Shown here: in pieces, positions 45,656 through 54,700 of the stretch
Layout of the letters: each line of letters starts with the position of its first letter
How positions within the stretch are numbered: position 1 is the first letter of the stretch
Source: Entomortierella parvispora
Taxonomy: Eukaryota; Mortierellomycota; Mortierellomycetes; Mortierellales; Mortierellaceae
Reading direction: 5' to 3'
Length of the DNA stretch: 64,000 bases
NCBI GenBank assembly: GCA_963573315.1
Contig: OY752144.1
Location: 434,001-498,000, forward strand
The notes under the pieces: generated by a model
Seen by the model: only the letters and a program-made list of their open reading frames with translations
What the model was told of the DNA's origin: nothing
Databases searched by the model: none
Program-made: the position numbers and the translations under genes

Positions 45656-48600
45656 ATGCCGCCTAAACGAAAGACCACCGCGACGGCACCAATCTCGGAG
45701 ACTGATGGCCAGCAGGCAGACAGTGCGGTCAATCAAGAAACTACCGACCAAAGAGACGACATCGACGAAGATACGGAAATGCACCAGGATGATGACACCA
45801 CTGAAGACGACTCGCATGATGACGACATCAGTGACCGCCTCTCGAAAATCATGGAGGACATGGAGTTAGATGATCAGGCCCAATCCGAATCCGAGGACGA
45901 GGACGACTACGACGAGTCTGAGCAAGGACTACGCAGACAAGTCGAGAGCTATCGAGCCAAGGCGTCGCGTAAGTTATTCCTCATCACCCACCTCAACAAC
46001 CGACACAGACAAGCGGTCAAGGCTGTCAAGGCACTTCGGCTCGGTTCGGCACGTGAAAAGGCTCAGCTCAAGATACTCGATGACACCAGGACCGAGATCC
46101 GAGGGGACATCCAAGTCCAAGTCCGGCTTCTCGAGGACAGTGGCCACGATGCCGAGCGAGCTCTCCGAGCAGCCTTCAAGGCCAATGCCGACGATCTCGA
46201 AGGGGACCGATCGACCTCGTCGTCTGAGGCTAAAATGACTGGCGCGGAACGGGCGGCGCTAACCATCGATGATTACGTCATCAAATGGGACCCGTCAGAC
46301 CCAGTTCACGCAGCCATTAAGTCCATCTATAAGATCGACCATATCCCGGTGTTTAAAGGTACGAAAACTATTGATTTTTCTAAACTAAAACATGTCGAGT
46401 TAAAGAACCAGCCGATACTAGACATCGAGCGTGACACTCTCAGCACCGACAAGGACCAAGCCTTACTCGAGATTGCTAAGAAAGTAGTCCGGTTCAAGGA
46501 GGACATCAAGCGCGCTTTACGACTGCATCTCACGGATGCATTGTTCGATAAGGTAGCATGGTCCTACCTTCCGATGTCCCTTGTCAAGATTGGGCTCGCC
46601 AAGGACTATGAGTCCGAGATCGCGAAAGTTCCCATTGATAAGAGGACCTGGAGCAAAGCCATCGAGGCCCTCCACAAGGCCATCCGGTTTGACTCGGTGA
46701 GCTCCAAAGTAGCCGACATCGTCACCAGGATGCGACCTGACCACGGGGAATCAATTCGTGCGTTTTCCGACCGGATTTTGCCTCTCATGGAAGCAGCAGA
46801 CATCCCGGACTCGGACTGCCAGTGGCTGATCAAACCACTAGGCTGCTATATCTCGGACGTGGGCAAACAAGCTACTCTGAAGAGGTATGGCGCGTTAGAA
46901 AATGTGACCTCAGTCAAGGCGTACCTCGAATTCCTCCATGAGACCCCTGGCGCGGTCGAGGGCAACAGAACTGACCATACGGCATGGTTCCTGTCCCAGT
47001 TTAAGGCCGACGTGGCCACATCGGGCTCCGGATCAGGTACAGCGACAAAGCACAACCAAGGGCACCGACGAGACGAATCACAGCGAGGCCGATCTAAGTC
47101 GCAGTCGTCAACAAAGTCGGGCCGATCAAACACCTCGACTGGGTCAGCATCGGACTGTTGGTATACCGATGCCTGCAAGAATGCAAGAACGCCACACAAT
47201 TATAAGGACTGCTTCAAGCGTAAGGCCGACCAAGAGCAGAAGAAGAGTAATGGTAGCGGTCGCAAACGCTCTCGCTCACGATCACGCTCGCAGGACCGAT
47301 CGCGTCGTGCTGGCGGTGGCAGACGCCAAGATCACCGCAGCCGCTACGGTAACAAGGACGATCGCCGAGGCGATGCTCAAGAGCACACTCAAACCAATCG
47401 TGGCTCCGATCGATCCTACGGACAGACACAGCATAAAGTAGTCGCAGCTTTTGATCGACATGACGACATTCACATGCGTGAGGCTGATTCCATTAAAGAA
47501 GACAACCGTCAAAACTATCTACGTCCAAAGGACTTGAAGAAGGTCTATGAATTCAGGCAACCAAAACCAGGAGACAACCGACTCACGGTGCCCTGTATGA
47601 TTAATGGTATAATGTGTACTGCTCTATTAGATCCCGGCGCCACAATATCACTCATTAGTAGAGGGCTTGCTGAGGATGCAGACATCCGTTTTGGAGCCAT
47701 ACCGGACGAATTTGTAGCGCTAATCAAAACTGGAACGCAAGTCCCGGACTTCACCACTTGCGATAGAGTACAGCTCATCTGCAACAAAAAGTCGCTGGAA
47801 GTTCACATGCATGTCATGGACTTCGACTACTTTGACGTACTCATAGGTATGGACCTATTCTCGTTGTTAGGATTCACCATCGGCGGTATTCGTCTCCAGC
47901 AGCCGCGGAGAGAAGACTTCCTGTGGGTACCAACAGACGAGAAACCACCGATTGTTCCGTTAAAAACACCAGAAGTGGAATTGACACCCGAGTTCATAGC
48001 GGAGAAAGCTGAATTCATGAGGCAGTTGCAACCCTACCTGGACGAAAACGCCAAGATCGACCCATCATCTCACTGCACACTGCCATCGATGGTTGTAGAA
48101 CTAAAAGTTGGACCCGATTGCAAAGTGCAAGAACGCCCACGGCAGTTCTATTCGCAGACAGAGAAAGACGAGGTTGACAAGACCGTGAAGCAATGGCTTA
48201 AAGACGGAGTGATAGTACCCGTAAAGGGACATTGCCCATATAATAGCACGCTCACCATGGCAGCGAGACGAGACCTAGAAGGGAAGATTTTAAAGCACAG
48301 AGTATGCCTGGATCCGCGCACACTCAACAAGCAGTTGCTGGACACGGACCAATTTCCGCTCCCAAAGATCGCAGACTTGCATACCAAGGTCGCAGGCAAA
48401 GCCAGATACTCTACCTTTGACCTCTCTCAGGCTTATCATCGCATGAGAATTGCCGAGCTGAGTCAAATCCTGACCGCGTTTACATACGACAACCAGCAGT
48501 ACAAGTTCGCTCGAGCACCATTTGGTTTGAAACCACTCACTAGCATCTTCCAACGAGGAATGGCTGAGCTATTCGGAGACGCCGACTTTGCTGACAATTA

Positions 48601-50998
48601 TGTCGATGATATTGTTGCCCATACAGACGAAACTGAAAGTCATCTGGAGCACTGCATCACGGTCGTAAAACGTCTAACCGAGGCCAAACTTATTATCAAC
48701 CAGGAAAAGTGTAACTTTTACAGCACTGAAATATTGATGCTCGGCTACATCGTCAACCGACATGGCCGCATGATCAATCCGAAGAAAATTGCAAACATTT
48801 ATTCTTGGGCATACCCCCGCAACAAGAAGATGGTCCAGAGGTATCTCGGTCTCTTCAATTATTTCCGCGAGTACATACCACTGTACAGTGTGCTAGCAGC
48901 ACCTCTAGAAGCCTTACGGAACAAGAGGGGCACGTTTTCACTTTCCAAGGAAGAGAAACGCAGCTTTGACAAACTGAGACGATCAATCATTCTCGCTCCT
49001 TGTCTATGTTTCCCCGATTTCAGTCTACCATTCTATGTCGCGACTGACGCATCCGGAGTTGGCATCGGCGCAGGGCTCTACCAACTACCCAATGGAGACG
49101 AGTCGAAGATCAACTACATCTCATTCCAGGCCAGGGCGCTTCACAAAAGCGAGAAGAATTACCCAGCATACAAAAAGGAGTTACTTGGGATCGTTTTTGC
49201 ACTCAATCGTTTTCATCAATACTTATGGGGACGAAAGTTCACCCTCTTCACTGACCACCGTCCGCTAACCTACATACACGAGCAAAAGGAACTTCCTCAG
49301 ATTGTTACGAACTGGAAGGAGACGATCTTTAATTACGATTTCGAGTGCATCTACCGACCAGGCATACTGAACGTCCTACCGGATGCACTGTCCCGTGCAT
49401 TTACCGAAGAGGACGACCCCACAAAAGAACGCGAAGACTACGACATGGACATGGTCCCTGACGGGCATCCATCTGTTGCCGCCGTCACCCGGGCCTTAAA
49501 AGCAGCAACCATCGACAGGGCCAACACATCACCAGAAGCATCCTCCGGGCCAGATCTCAAGATTGGCGCCAGGTTCGTAATGGATGAAGCGTACATGCAA
49601 GAATTCGTCTCTGATGATGTGTCCCACGAAGTTGTACTCCGAGAGGAAGAGCGAGAACTTATTCTCAGCCGTACCCATGAGTTTGGACATCCAGGTACGG
49701 GAGCCATGGTCAAAGCCATCCAGGCTACTGGTAAGACTTGGCCTAAGCTCAAAGAAGACTGCCTGAAATGGGTCAGTGGATGCACACAGTGCCAGTACTT
49801 CAACATCGCCCGAAAGGGTTACCATCCTCTCAGGCCCATCCATGCACGGCTACCCGGTGAGCATGTCGCCGTGGATCTTGCTGAATTCGATACCAGTACA
49901 TCCGGCAACAAGTTTGTACTTGTGACCGTAGACATCTGTACCAGGTTTGTCTTCCTTGAACCTTTGCCGAATAAGGAAGCCCGGACAATCGCACAAGCAT
50001 TGTTTAAGCTGTTCTGCGGCATCGGATTCCCAAAGATCGTTCAAAGTGATAACGGCTCTGAGTTCGTTAATTCACTGTGTAAGCTCATGAATCAAAAGTT
50101 GAAAATTGATCATAGACTGTCGACACCGTACCACCCAAGGTCGAACGGCGTGGCTGAACGCTTTGTGCGCACCATGAAAGACAACATCAAGAAACAACTT
50201 CAAGGACGGCGCGACCAATGGGATAACTATGTACCCATGGCGCAGCTACAGCTCAACACCAGGGCCGCCAGTCTCCACAACTCAACGCCGTTTTCATTGT
50301 TCTACGGTAGATCGTTTGCTACTCTCACGGATTTCTCCGCGGTTGAGTCCCATCTATTGACAGATGAGGAGAACGAACAGCGTCTAGAGTATCTCACGAA
50401 ACTGGTATACCCTGCAATTTCGGATTACAGTACTGGGACTCAGACAGCTATGGCTTCGAAGTTCAATAGGACTCATCGATTGCGTGACTTCCAGCCTGGC
50501 ACCTATGTCATGGCCAAGGAAGACGTACCTGGTAGCAAGATTGACGCCAAATATCACGGCCCATACAAGGTTCTTTCCCGCTCAACACATGGCTCATACA
50601 CTCTCCTCGATCCAATGTCTGAGAAACTGCCCCGTCAATATTCCCCGGAGCAGCTGAAGCAAGTCACCCAAGCGCTAGACGTGCAAAGTGCCGAGTCATA
50701 TGAGATCGACATGATCCTTGACCATTCGCTCTCCAAGGAGGGGATGCTGTACACTGTGCAGTGGAAAGGATATGACTCCTCACACAACCAGCAACTCAGC
50801 TATGACCAGTTTGACTCAAAGAACATCATCGACAAATACTGGAAGAGTAAGCGCATGGACAATCCGCATGCAGCTAAAAGAATAATTCGTATCAGAGACA
50901 ACAGGGAGAAGAAACTCCAAAAACAAGTACGAGACGAGCAAGCAAAAGCCCAGAGTTCTCAGGCCAACAAGAGCCGCAAAGCCAAAGTGAGGAATTAG
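45656..50998 (+). CDS. E1 Gag-Pol polyprotein (1780 aa)
   Basis: One frame encodes Gag, protease, RT, RNase H, integrase and chromodomain. Gag starts MPPKRKTTATAPIS, has an acidic N-terminus and ends in an SR/basic region with one degenerate Cys/His cluster (CWYTDACKNARTPHNYKDC). Protease: LLDPGATISLI near residue 658, with DPG in place of DTG/DSG. RT: FARAPFGLKPL and the catalytic YVDD near 981. RNase H: YVATDASGVGIG and LFTDHRPLTYIH. Integrase: H2C2 zinc finger, VDLAEFD, QSDNGSEF and GVAERFVRTM (D, D, E). GPY motif: KYHGPYKV. The C-terminal chromodomain (about 1680-1738) keeps VQWKGY but lacks the usual TWEP. The product should form virus-like particles in the cell and integrate cDNA in the nucleus. 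Confidence 0.96.
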   Translation: MPPKRKTTATAPISETDGQQADSAVNQETTDQRDDIDEDTEMHQDDDTTEDDSHDDDISDRLSKIMEDMELDDQAQSESEDEDDYDESEQGLRRQVESYRAKASRKLFLITHLNNRHRQAVKAVKALRLGSAREKAQLKILDDTRTEIRGDIQVQVRLLEDSGHDAERALRAAFKANADDLEGDRSTSSSEAKMTGAERAALTIDDYVIKWDPSDPVHAAIKSIYKIDHIPVFKGTKTIDFSKLKHVELKNQPILDIERDTLSTDKDQALLEIAKKVVRFKEDIKRALRLHLTDALFDKVAWSYLPMSLVKIGLAKDYESEIAKVPIDKRTWSKAIEALHKAIRFDSVSSKVADIVTRMRPDHGESIRAFSDRILPLMEAADIPDSDCQWLIKPLGCYISDVGKQATLKRYGALENVTSVKAYLEFLHETPGAVEGNRTDHTAWFLSQFKADVATSGSGSGTATKHNQGHRRDESQRGRSKSQSSTKSGRSNTSTGSASDCWYTDACKNARTPHNYKDCFKRKADQEQKKSNGSGRKRSRSRSRSQDRSRRAGGGRRQDHRSRYGNKDDRRGDAQEHTQTNRGSDRSYGQTQHKVVAAFDRHDDIHMREADSIKEDNRQNYLRPKDLKKVYEFRQPKPGDNRLTVPCMINGIMCTALLDPGATISLISRGLAEDADIRFGAIPDEFVALIKTGTQVPDFTTCDRVQLICNKKSLEVHMHVMDFDYFDVLIGMDLFSLLGFTIGGIRLQQPRREDFLWVPTDEKPPIVPLKTPEVELTPEFIAEKAEFMRQLQPYLDENAKIDPSSHCTLPSMVVELKVGPDCKVQERPRQFYSQTEKDEVDKTVKQWLKDGVIVPVKGHCPYNSTLTMAARRDLEGKILKHRVCLDPRTLNKQLLDTDQFPLPKIADLHTKVAGKARYSTFDLSQAYHRMRIAELSQILTAFTYDNQQYKFARAPFGLKPLTSIFQRGMAELFGDADFADNYVDDIVAHTDETESHLEHCITVVKRLTEAKLIINQEKCNFYSTEILMLGYIVNRHGRMINPKKIANIYSWAYPRNKKMVQRYLGLFNYFREYIPLYSVLAAPLEALRNKRGTFSLSKEEKRSFDKLRRSIILAPCLCFPDFSLPFYVATDASGVGIGAGLYQLPNGDESKINYISFQARALHKSEKNYPAYKKELLGIVFALNRFHQYLWGRKFTLFTDHRPLTYIHEQKELPQIVTNWKETIFNYDFECIYRPGILNVLPDALSRAFTEEDDPTKEREDYDMDMVPDGHPSVAAVTRALKAATIDRANTSPEASSGPDLKIGARFVMDEAYMQEFVSDDVSHEVVLREEERELILSRTHEFGHPGTGAMVKAIQATGKTWPKLKEDCLKWVSGCTQCQYFNIARKGYHPLRPIHARLPGEHVAVDLAEFDTSTSGNKFVLVTVDICTRFVFLEPLPNKEARTIAQALFKLFCGIGFPKIVQSDNGSEFVNSLCKLMNQKLKIDHRLSTPYHPRSNGVAERFVRTMKDNIKKQLQGRRDQWDNYVPMAQLQLNTRAASLHNSTPFSLFYGRSFATLTDFSAVESHLLTDEENEQRLEYLTKLVYPAISDYSTGTQTAMASKFNRTHRLRDFQPGTYVMAKEDVPGSKIDAKYHGPYKVLSRSTHGSYTLLDPMSEKLPRQYSPEQLKQVTQALDVQSAESYEIDMILDHSLSKEGMLYTVQWKGYDSSHNQQLSYDQFDSKNIIDKYWKSKRMDNPHAAKRIIRIRDNREKKLQKQVRDEQAKAQSSQANKSRKAKVRN

Positions 50999-51011
50999 TC
51001 AACCAGAGCCA

Positions 51012-51275
51012 AGAGGTTTTTAACGAGGTCAGCGTTTTCCTCTCACACAGACAGAGCACCAGATGCCAGATCACAGGGTTTTTTGGCCACCGGTCGTATT
51101 TTACACCCGTTAAAAGCTATAAAAGAGTTACACCTTCTCTATGCACAGCACAAGGAGTTCGCAATTATCTCGCAATTCAGAGGTTTTCCCGATTTTCCCT
51201 CACCTATCAATCCAAGAGGTTTTCTACATTTTATCCTCGTCAATCTATCAAGGGGTTTTCCACAGTTTTATCCCC
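51012..51275 (+). repeat. E1 array of five U-rich hairpins in the 3' untranslated region
   Basis: Five inverted-repeat units lie between the pol stop and the polypurine tract. Stems: AGAGG/CCTCT (51012-51043), GGGT/ACCC (51076-51108), GAGG/CCTC (51180-51201), GAGG/CCTC (51216-51238) and GGGG/CCCC (51252-51275). Loops begin TTTT and units 3-5 also have TTTT before the 3' arm. Units 3, 4 and 5 start exactly 36 bases apart. The stem changes are compensatory, which points to selection on pairing. Confidence 0.7.
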
Positions 51276-51314
51276 GTAAAGTTAGCCACTATTAGTTCTA
51301 CCCGGTATCAATCT

Positions 51315-51324
51315 GGGGGGGGAG
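51315..51324 (+). other. E1 polypurine tract
   Basis: GGGGGGGGAG directly upstream of the 3' LTR start (TT spacer, then TGTAAC at 51327). It is in the place where plus-strand DNA synthesis is primed. Confidence 0.8.
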
Positions 51325-51326
51325 TT

Positions 51327-51337
51327 TGTAACGTCCG
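51327..51337 (+). repeat. E1 3' LTR, left fragment
   Basis: The first 11 bases of the E1 3' LTR, TGTAACGTCCG. The last five (GTCCG, 51333-51337) are the target site duplicated by E2. Confidence 0.93.
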
Positions 51338-51506
51338 TGGGAAATATCATTGATACAAACCGTGATCCTTGCATGGGGAAGTGAGTAGCGAGACAAAGAT
51401 GGGGATCTTTATTCTGGGTGGCCGTCAGGACAAATAGTCCTGAGGGCCGAGGGTGACTGATAGGCAACACGTGACTAAATGACCGCACGTGACAAGATAT
51501 GGCGCA
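51338..51506 (-). repeat. E2 3' LTR (169 bp)
   Basis: On the minus strand it begins TGCGCCATATC and ends GATATTTCCCA. It has the same length and, by eye, the same sequence as the copy at 58506-58674. It contains two CACGTG-like sites (CACGTGT and CACGTGC). Confidence 0.95.
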
Positions 51507-51518
51507 TCACCCTCCCCC
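51507..51518 (-). other. E2 polypurine tract
   Basis: On the minus strand GGGGGAGGGTGA abuts the 3' LTR start TGCGCC, the expected position of the plus-strand primer. Confidence 0.75.
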
Positions 51519-51572
51519 GGGGGGGAAGGCTGAAAGCCGGTAGTATTTAGAAGCCATATCGTAGTCGGGGGT

Positions 51573-51699
51573 GAGGAAAAAAAACGAAAAACCCTCGGGT
51601 GTATAGTAGATTGTGAGGAAAAATATGATAAAAACCTCAAGATAAAAAAATGAAGATAAAAAAAATGACTTGGTATGTGAGGAAAGCGGGAAAAACCTC
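51573..51699 (-). repeat. E2 array of three U-rich hairpins in the 3' untranslated region
   Basis: Minus-strand units have 5' arm GAGG starting at 51699, 51638 and 51596, a T-rich loop, and 3' arm CCTC followed by AC (ends at 51679, 51615 and 51573). The second unit extends to TGAGG/CCTCA. The consensus GAGG-T4/5-N-T3/8-CCTCAC is the same as in the E1 array, although the rest of the two 3' regions is not alignable. Confidence 0.7.
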
Positions 51700-51739
51700 T
51701 GGTGGTGGATCTATCAGTATTATCGATGGAGAGTAGATC

Positions 51740-54700
51740 CTAAGCGCTACGTTGTTTCTTTCTCCTGGGAGATTCTTTCTTAGAGGCAGGTGCCCGACGG
51801 TTGCGCTTAGAAGTAGTAGATGCCGGATAATCAGAGTCGGCGTTCTGCAAAATTCCTTGAGACGGATCAGAAGAGGGTGAAGTAGAATCGATCTGCTCAA
51901 CTGGGTGGCCTGCCCAATACTCGCGGATACAATCCCGCTCATTGAAGCTTTCCAGGGGTTCCCAAGTGTCATCCTCGGGTTGAAATCCTTTCCAGCGTAC
52001 CAGGTATTGCAAGTCGCCCTTGTCATCGCGACGATGCTTTAGGATTGACGCCACAGTGTAAGAGTGGGAATCATCGTCGTCGATTACGAGTTTCAGGTGA
52101 GACGGTGGATAAGTCCGCTTCATTACCTGACCGTCGCCATCGGTGAGGAGGTAGGCACCTCCTGCATTCCGGCGAACAACTTTGTAAGGACCTTCATACT
52201 TGGGTGATAGGGTGCTGGATGGATCCATATCGAGAACCATCACTCGGGCTCCATCTGGGAACTCATTGAACAACACAGTCTTGTTGAAACGTTCAATCAT
52301 CTTCTGCTGAACAGCACGCGTCTTTTCGTCAACAGCAGGGAAAACTACTGTGGTCATGTATTCTAGTCGCTTGAGCAATTCATCTCTGTCCATGCATCGT
52401 TGTTCCGCGTCCTTATACAAGTGGAATCCTTTGAATGGACGGGCGAAAAAGAGAGAGAATGGCGACGAGTTGTGCAGTGAAGCCGCATGGGTGTTCATTG
52501 CGAGTTGTGTCATAGGGACATGGTCATCCCACGATGCGTCGTTGCCAAGTACGGATTTCCGCAAGATCTGCTTGGCGGTCTTGACACGATTTTCAGCGAG
52601 TCCATTGGCGCGTGGGTGATGTGGTGAAGTGAAACGGTGATCGATACCGAATCGTTCACATATCTTAGCCATGGGCTGGTTCTTGAACTCTTTACCGTTA
52701 TCGGACTGAAGTGTACGCGGACAACCAATATCACAGAAAATGTGAAAGAGGGTGCGGGAGACAGTGGCAGCAGTTTTGTCCACAATTGCGCGCAGGAAAA
52801 CAAATCTTGTGCACACATCCGTGAGCACCATCAAATAATTATTTCCTTTGCCCGTTGTGGTCAACGGTCCTGCCAGGTCAACCGCCATGTGCTCTCCAGG
52901 CAAATAGGCATGGATAGCTCTCATAGGATGATAGCCTCGTCGCACAATGTTGAATTTTTGGCATTCCGTGCACCGTTTGACAACTTTGAGGCAATCCTTT
53001 ACCAGGCCAGGCCATGTCTTGCCTTCAGCGTGAATGGTGAGGACCATTTTGTTGGCTCCGAAGTGACCGAAACTATGGATGCGCTGAAGCATCTCTTCGC
53101 GGTCTTCTGTTGGAACCTCTGTGTACTTTTCACTTTCGTCGCGGGACACATGGACGTAAGCGTACATAGGTTGCGTGGGGAGAGTCTTATTAGTCCAGAG
53201 TTCATCTGGGAACTGTCTTGACAAATGATCAGGAAGCACATTACGCGCACCAGGCAAGTACCGAGCAGTAAAGTTGTAATCCAGGAGTACATCTTGCCAT
53301 CCGGTGAGCATCGAGTTCAAGTCTTTCTGAGAGTGAAGAAAGGTGAGTGCTCTGTGATCAGTGTAGAGAGTAAAGTGACGACCCCACAAGTAATAGTGGA
53401 ATTTCTTCAAGGCGAAAACCATCGCGAGCAGCTCCTTCTGAGTCGCGGGATACCTCCTCTCGCGCTCTTGCAGCGTACGGGCCATGAACGAAATATACCG
53501 GGCGTTTTTAGGCACACCGGCAAATGTCGTAGGCTCTGGCGTTCCTTCCGGTAATTGGAATAGAACTACTCCAATACCCACGTTGGACGCGTCCGTGGCA
53601 ACGTAAAAGGGTAACGAAAAATCCGGGAAGGAAAGAACAGGGGCCTGCAGCAACAATGACTTGAGGGACTCGAAGCAACGCTTCTGCAAATCGTTGAGCC
53701 TAAAAGGTCCAGGTACGTTTCGTAGCGCGTCTAACGGCGCTGACAAAGCACTGTACAACGGGATGTGTTCCCTGAAGAAGTTAAACGTGCCGAGATAAGA
53801 TTGGATCATCTTACCAGTAGTAGGTTCAGCCCAGTCTTGCACATTGACCAACTTGTTGGGATCAACGCGCTTACCGTTAAGGTCAACAATGAAACCGAGT
53901 AGTGAGATCTGGGTGCTGAAGAAGTTGCACTTCTGACGATTGATGATGAGCATAGCTGCATTGAGACGTTCGATGACAGCCTTGACATGAGCAGCATGTT
54001 CTTCACGATTCTTTGAGAAGATAACGATATCGTCGATAAAGTTAAGGACGAAAGGTAAATCTCCGAGGATTCGCGACATACCTCTCTGAAAGAGACTAGA
54101 CAAGGGCTTAAGACCAAAAGGGGCTCGATTGAACATGTATTGTTTACCGTTGTGCATGAAGGCGGTCAATGGACGATCATCTTCATGAATTGGTAGCCGA
54201 TGGTACGCTTGTCTGAGATCAATCGTTGTGTAGATCGAGTAACCAGCGATTCGTTGCATGAAGTCAGCTATCAGTGGAAGCTGGAAATTGTCATCCGGGA
54301 GATGCGCGTTCAACGGTCGTGGATCAAGACATACTCTCCAAAGCGTCTTGTTACCGTCCAAGTCTTTCTTGGCAGCTAGCGTCAGTGTGTTATTGTGTGG
54401 ATTGCCTGCTGGTGCAAGCGAGATAACACCATCTTGCAACCAACGCTCAACAGCTTCATCAATGATGGGCCGTTGCGCTTGCGCAAAATGACGAGATCTG
54501 CGGAAGAGAATCGTTTTCTCTGGGACAGGCAGATACACCTTCATTTCGGGAACAGGACACACACTTTCGGGTGGGATGTTCTCGTTTGTTTTCAGTACCT
54601 GTTCGATCGCCTTAATGAATTCTGCTTTTGCAAGCTGGAATTTATCAGTTAACTCCTCTTCTGGCGTGGTTACGGGTTTAAGAGATGAGCGCGGATCTTC

